Origin: Negativicutes bacterium
GTDB lineage: Bacteria > Bacillota_C > Negativicutes > Acidaminococcales > Acidaminococcaceae
Assembly: GCA_009930275.1 (NCBI GenBank)
Contig: RZYP01000082.1
Span: 1 to 8,308 of the forward strand
DNA: 8,308 bases
Direction: 5' to 3'
Part shown: piece after piece, positions 6,429-8,308 of the stretch
Position numbering within the stretch: the stretch's first letter is position 1
Layout of the letters: every line of letters begins with the position of its first letter
Position numbers and translations under genes: made by a program
The notes under the pieces: model-generated
The model's database searches: none
Told to the model about the DNA's origin: nothing
The model's input: only the letters and a program-made list of their open reading frames with translations

Positions 6429-8147
6429 CTAGTCTTCGAATTGTTCTTGAACAAATGCAAGAGCCCCTTGGCCATCACGGGTCAATTTAATGTATTGACC
6501 TCCTTGCGTTTTAGCAAGTTTAACGCCCAATCTATCAGTATCCTGTTTGATATCTTCGTAATTCGAAGCCACTTGAGGTGCCAGGATGACTAAATCATAG
6601 TCTTTCATGATATCCATGTGCGCCCCATAGCTACCTGCTGCTGCTTTTACAGGAGCCCCATATTCAGCCGCAGCTTTATTTAAAGCATTAGCAAGAAGGC
6701 CACTTGTTCCACCGCCGGCACAAAGGACAAGAACGTTTTTAGCTTCCGTTATTTTATTCTCAAAAACTTCCGGATCATTCTCGTTCGCTTCAACACTTGC
6801 AAGGACCGCTTTGGCTTTTTTAGTATCAAAGCTGCCTTCAACTTTTTCTTTCAAACTATCCGTAGATGATACTCCAGCTTTTTCTTCTTCAAGAATTTGT
6901 GCATCGTAGACTTTAAAGAATGGGTAGTAAATCACTACGTCCACTACAATCAATGTAAGAGCAAGAACAAGTGACATCAGCCCGAATCCTGTTCCGATAA
7001 CGATCCCTAAAGGACCTGGTGTTGTCCAAGGCAAATTCACGCTAAAGCTGTTCATCCCAAGAACATCAACGAAGAATTTGAAAATCCATACGTTGGCAAT
7101 TGGTGCAAAAATAAATGGAACAAAGAATACCGGATTCAAAACGATAGGTGCTCCAAATAAAATTGGCTCATTAACCCCGAAGAAAGTCGGAACGACTGAC
7201 GCTCTGCCGATCGCCTTATTCCGTTTTGATTTTGATAACCACATGAACATGAATGGAACAACTAAAGTTGCACCTGTACCACCCATTGTAACGATAAACA
7301 TCTGCGTTCCGGATGTCAGAATCTTATCTGCATGCTGTCCAGCCTGTAAAAGTTGGAAATTTGTTTCAATATTCGCATACGTAATCGCTGCAATAGCAGG
7401 TTCAACGATAGAGGGTCCATGTATCCCGACAAACCAGAACAGTGCATAGGCACCAAATATGATTGTAATGCCCAAGTAGCCATCAGCCGCTGTGAACAGT
7501 GGCTCGAATAACTTAATGATGGACTCCGCCACATTCGTCCCCATAATATTTCTGGTCACTATATCCAAACCATAAAGGACGACAATCACTAAGGTAAAAG
7601 GAATGATATCTTTAAATACTTGTGAAATGTTTGGTGGTACTTCTTCCGGCATCCTGATTGTCACATTATTTTTCACAGTGATATTATAGATGTTCACAGT
7701 AATGAACGCTGCAAGAAACGCTGTCAATAGTCCTTTTGTTCCTAAGAATCCGTTTGCAAATCCACCGCCCTCAACTGCATCCGCAGCAAGGAGTAAGAAA
7801 CCGGATATGGAAGCCAGCATAGTGGAAAGGAAGTTAATTTGATTGGTGCTTTCCAGCTTTCTGTTGAAGGAATCCGTTAAAGACTTCGCAGTTGTGCCGG
7901 CAACCAAAACGCCTAAAATCCCCATTGTATATCCGTATGGTTTCATAATCAAAGCTTCAGTCGATGCACTCCATGAGAAACCGAAGATATTAGGAACATA
8001 TGCAATCAATAAGAAAATACTTGAAAACAGAACAACAGGCATCGCTGAGATAAAGCCATCACGTATGGCGCGTAGATAGATATTACGCGATACTTTCTCA
8101 AAAAAAGGTTTGGCTTTTTCAATTTGTGCAATCAATGCATTCATCAT
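6429..8147 (-). CDS. lacE: Lactose-specific PTS permease, EIICB component (572 aa)
   Basis: This membrane protein imports lactose and phosphorylates it to lactose 6-phosphate. The N-terminal EIIC domain (about 1-420) has many hydrophobic segments, the lactose/cellobiose-family motif [13 protein letters not shown] (His243, Glu249), and a further conserved loop [17 protein letters not shown] charged linker (about 425-465) leads to the cytoplasmic EIIB domain (about 468-572), whose phosphorylated cysteine is Cys476 in [14 protein letters not shown]. Close similarity along the whole length to the lactococcal LacE, as I remember it, supports lactose rather than cellobiose specificity. The message has two consecutive ATG codons. 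The first, at 8147, is better spaced from AAGGGAG, which lies inside the end of lacF. It follows lacF by two bases and precedes lacG by 15, so translational coupling is likely. Confidence 0.97.
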   Translation of the reverse strand: MMNALIAQIEKAKPFFEKVSRNIYLRAIRDGFISAMPVVLFSSIFLLIAYVPNIFGFSWSASTEALIMKPYGYTMGILGVLVAGTTAKSLTDSFNRKLESTNQINFLSTMLASISGFLLLAADAVEGGGFANGFLGTKGLLTAFLAAFITVNIYNITVKNNVTIRMPEEVPPNISQVFKDIIPFTLVIVVLYGLDIVTRNIMGTNVAESIIKLFEPLFTAADGYLGITIIFGAYALFWFVGIHGPSIVEPAIAAITYANIETNFQLLQAGQHADKILTSGTQMFIVTMGGTGATLVVPFMFMWLSKSKRNKAIGRASVVPTFFGVNEPILFGAPIVLNPVFFVPFIFAPIANVWIFKFFVDVLGMNSFSVNLPWTTPGPLGIVIGTGFGLMSLVLALTLIVVDVVIYYPFFKVYDAQILEEEKAGVSSTDSLKEKVEGSFDTKKAKAVLASVEANENDPEVFENKITEAKNVLVLCAGGGTSGLLANALNKAAAEYGAPVKAAAGSYGAHMDIMKDYDLVILAPQVASNYEDIKQDTDRLGVKLAKTQGGQYIKLTRDGQGALAFVQEQFED

Positions 8148-8149
8148 AA

Positions 8150-8308
8150 TTAGTTGCTCCCTTTTTTATACAATTCGATCATATGTTTCATCAAATCCCT
8201 AAGCAGCAATGTTGTCATCAAGTGATCCTGTCCATGCATCATCGTAACGCTGTACGCAATATCATCACCTGAAGCTTCCATAGTAAGCAAACTTGTCTGA
8301 GCTTTATG
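8150..8308 (-). CDS. lacF: Lactose-specific PTS EIIA component, C-terminal 52 residues (partial)
   Basis: The last 52 codons of the gene are present and the start lies beyond the right edge. The reading, beginning [20 protein letters not shown] and continuing with [20 protein letters not shown], matches the end of LacF, which is normally a little over 100 residues. LacF is a cytoplasmic trimer that takes phosphate from HPr and gives it to the LacE EIIB cysteine. The phosphorylated histidine (His78 in characterised LacF) is the one in MMHGQDH and is retained. The stop codon is two bases before the lacE start, and the end of lacF contains the lacE ribosome binding site. The gene is cut only by the window edge; nothing suggests it is broken. 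Confidence 0.93.
   Translation of the reverse strand, partial: HKAQTSLLTMEASGDDIAYSVTMMHGQDHLMTTLLLRDLMKHMIELYKKGSN

Noticed and set aside
7078..7449. 123-codon open frame on the plus strand opposite lacE
   Set aside because: It is fully antisense to a strongly recognised gene, without a promoter or ribosome binding site of its own.

Overview
The window looks like accessory-rich chromosome of a low-GC Gram-positive bacterium, most likely a lactic acid bacterium (Lactobacillales; a Carnobacteriaceae/Enterococcus/Lactococcus-like host is plausible). This rests on the lactococcal-type lactose PTS genes, strong AGGAGG-type ribosome binding sites, a lipobox lipoprotein, and AT-rich intergenic DNA with hairpin terminators. 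The species cannot be fixed from sequence reading alone.

Layout. Positions 1-189 are non-coding, with inverted and direct repeats. Positions 190-447 encode an 85-residue protein that is only the DNA-binding part of a LysR-type regulator; a probable terminator follows. Positions 570-2013 hold three small plus-strand genes of unknown function (130, 109 and 204 residues). The first two are tightly spaced; the third is more AT-rich and ends at a clear intrinsic terminator (2033-2059). Positions 2087-3073 encode a secreted lipoprotein nuclease: lipobox, DNA/RNA non-specific endonuclease domain, and a C-terminal Excalibur-like calcium-binding domain.

Positions 3117-4891 are a complete IS1634-type insertion sequence. 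It has imperfect 30/31-bp terminal inverted repeats, an intact 536-residue DDE transposase, and a palindrome that places the transposase ribosome binding site in a stem. It sits between the nuclease gene and a strong hairpin terminator (4948-4990).

The rest of the window, on the minus strand, is the distal part of a lactose operon in the order lacF (C-terminal part only), lacE, lacG. LacF (EIIA) passes phosphate to the LacE EIIB cysteine, LacE imports lactose as lactose 6-phosphate, and LacG hydrolyses it to glucose and galactose 6-phosphate. The operon ends at the 4948-4990 terminator, with no lacX following. Its promoter and the tagatose-6-phosphate genes, if present, lie beyond the right edge.

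The least explained parts are the 570-2013 gene group, the stand-alone LysR DNA-binding domain with its repeat-rich upstream region, and the layered repeat structure of the IS left end.
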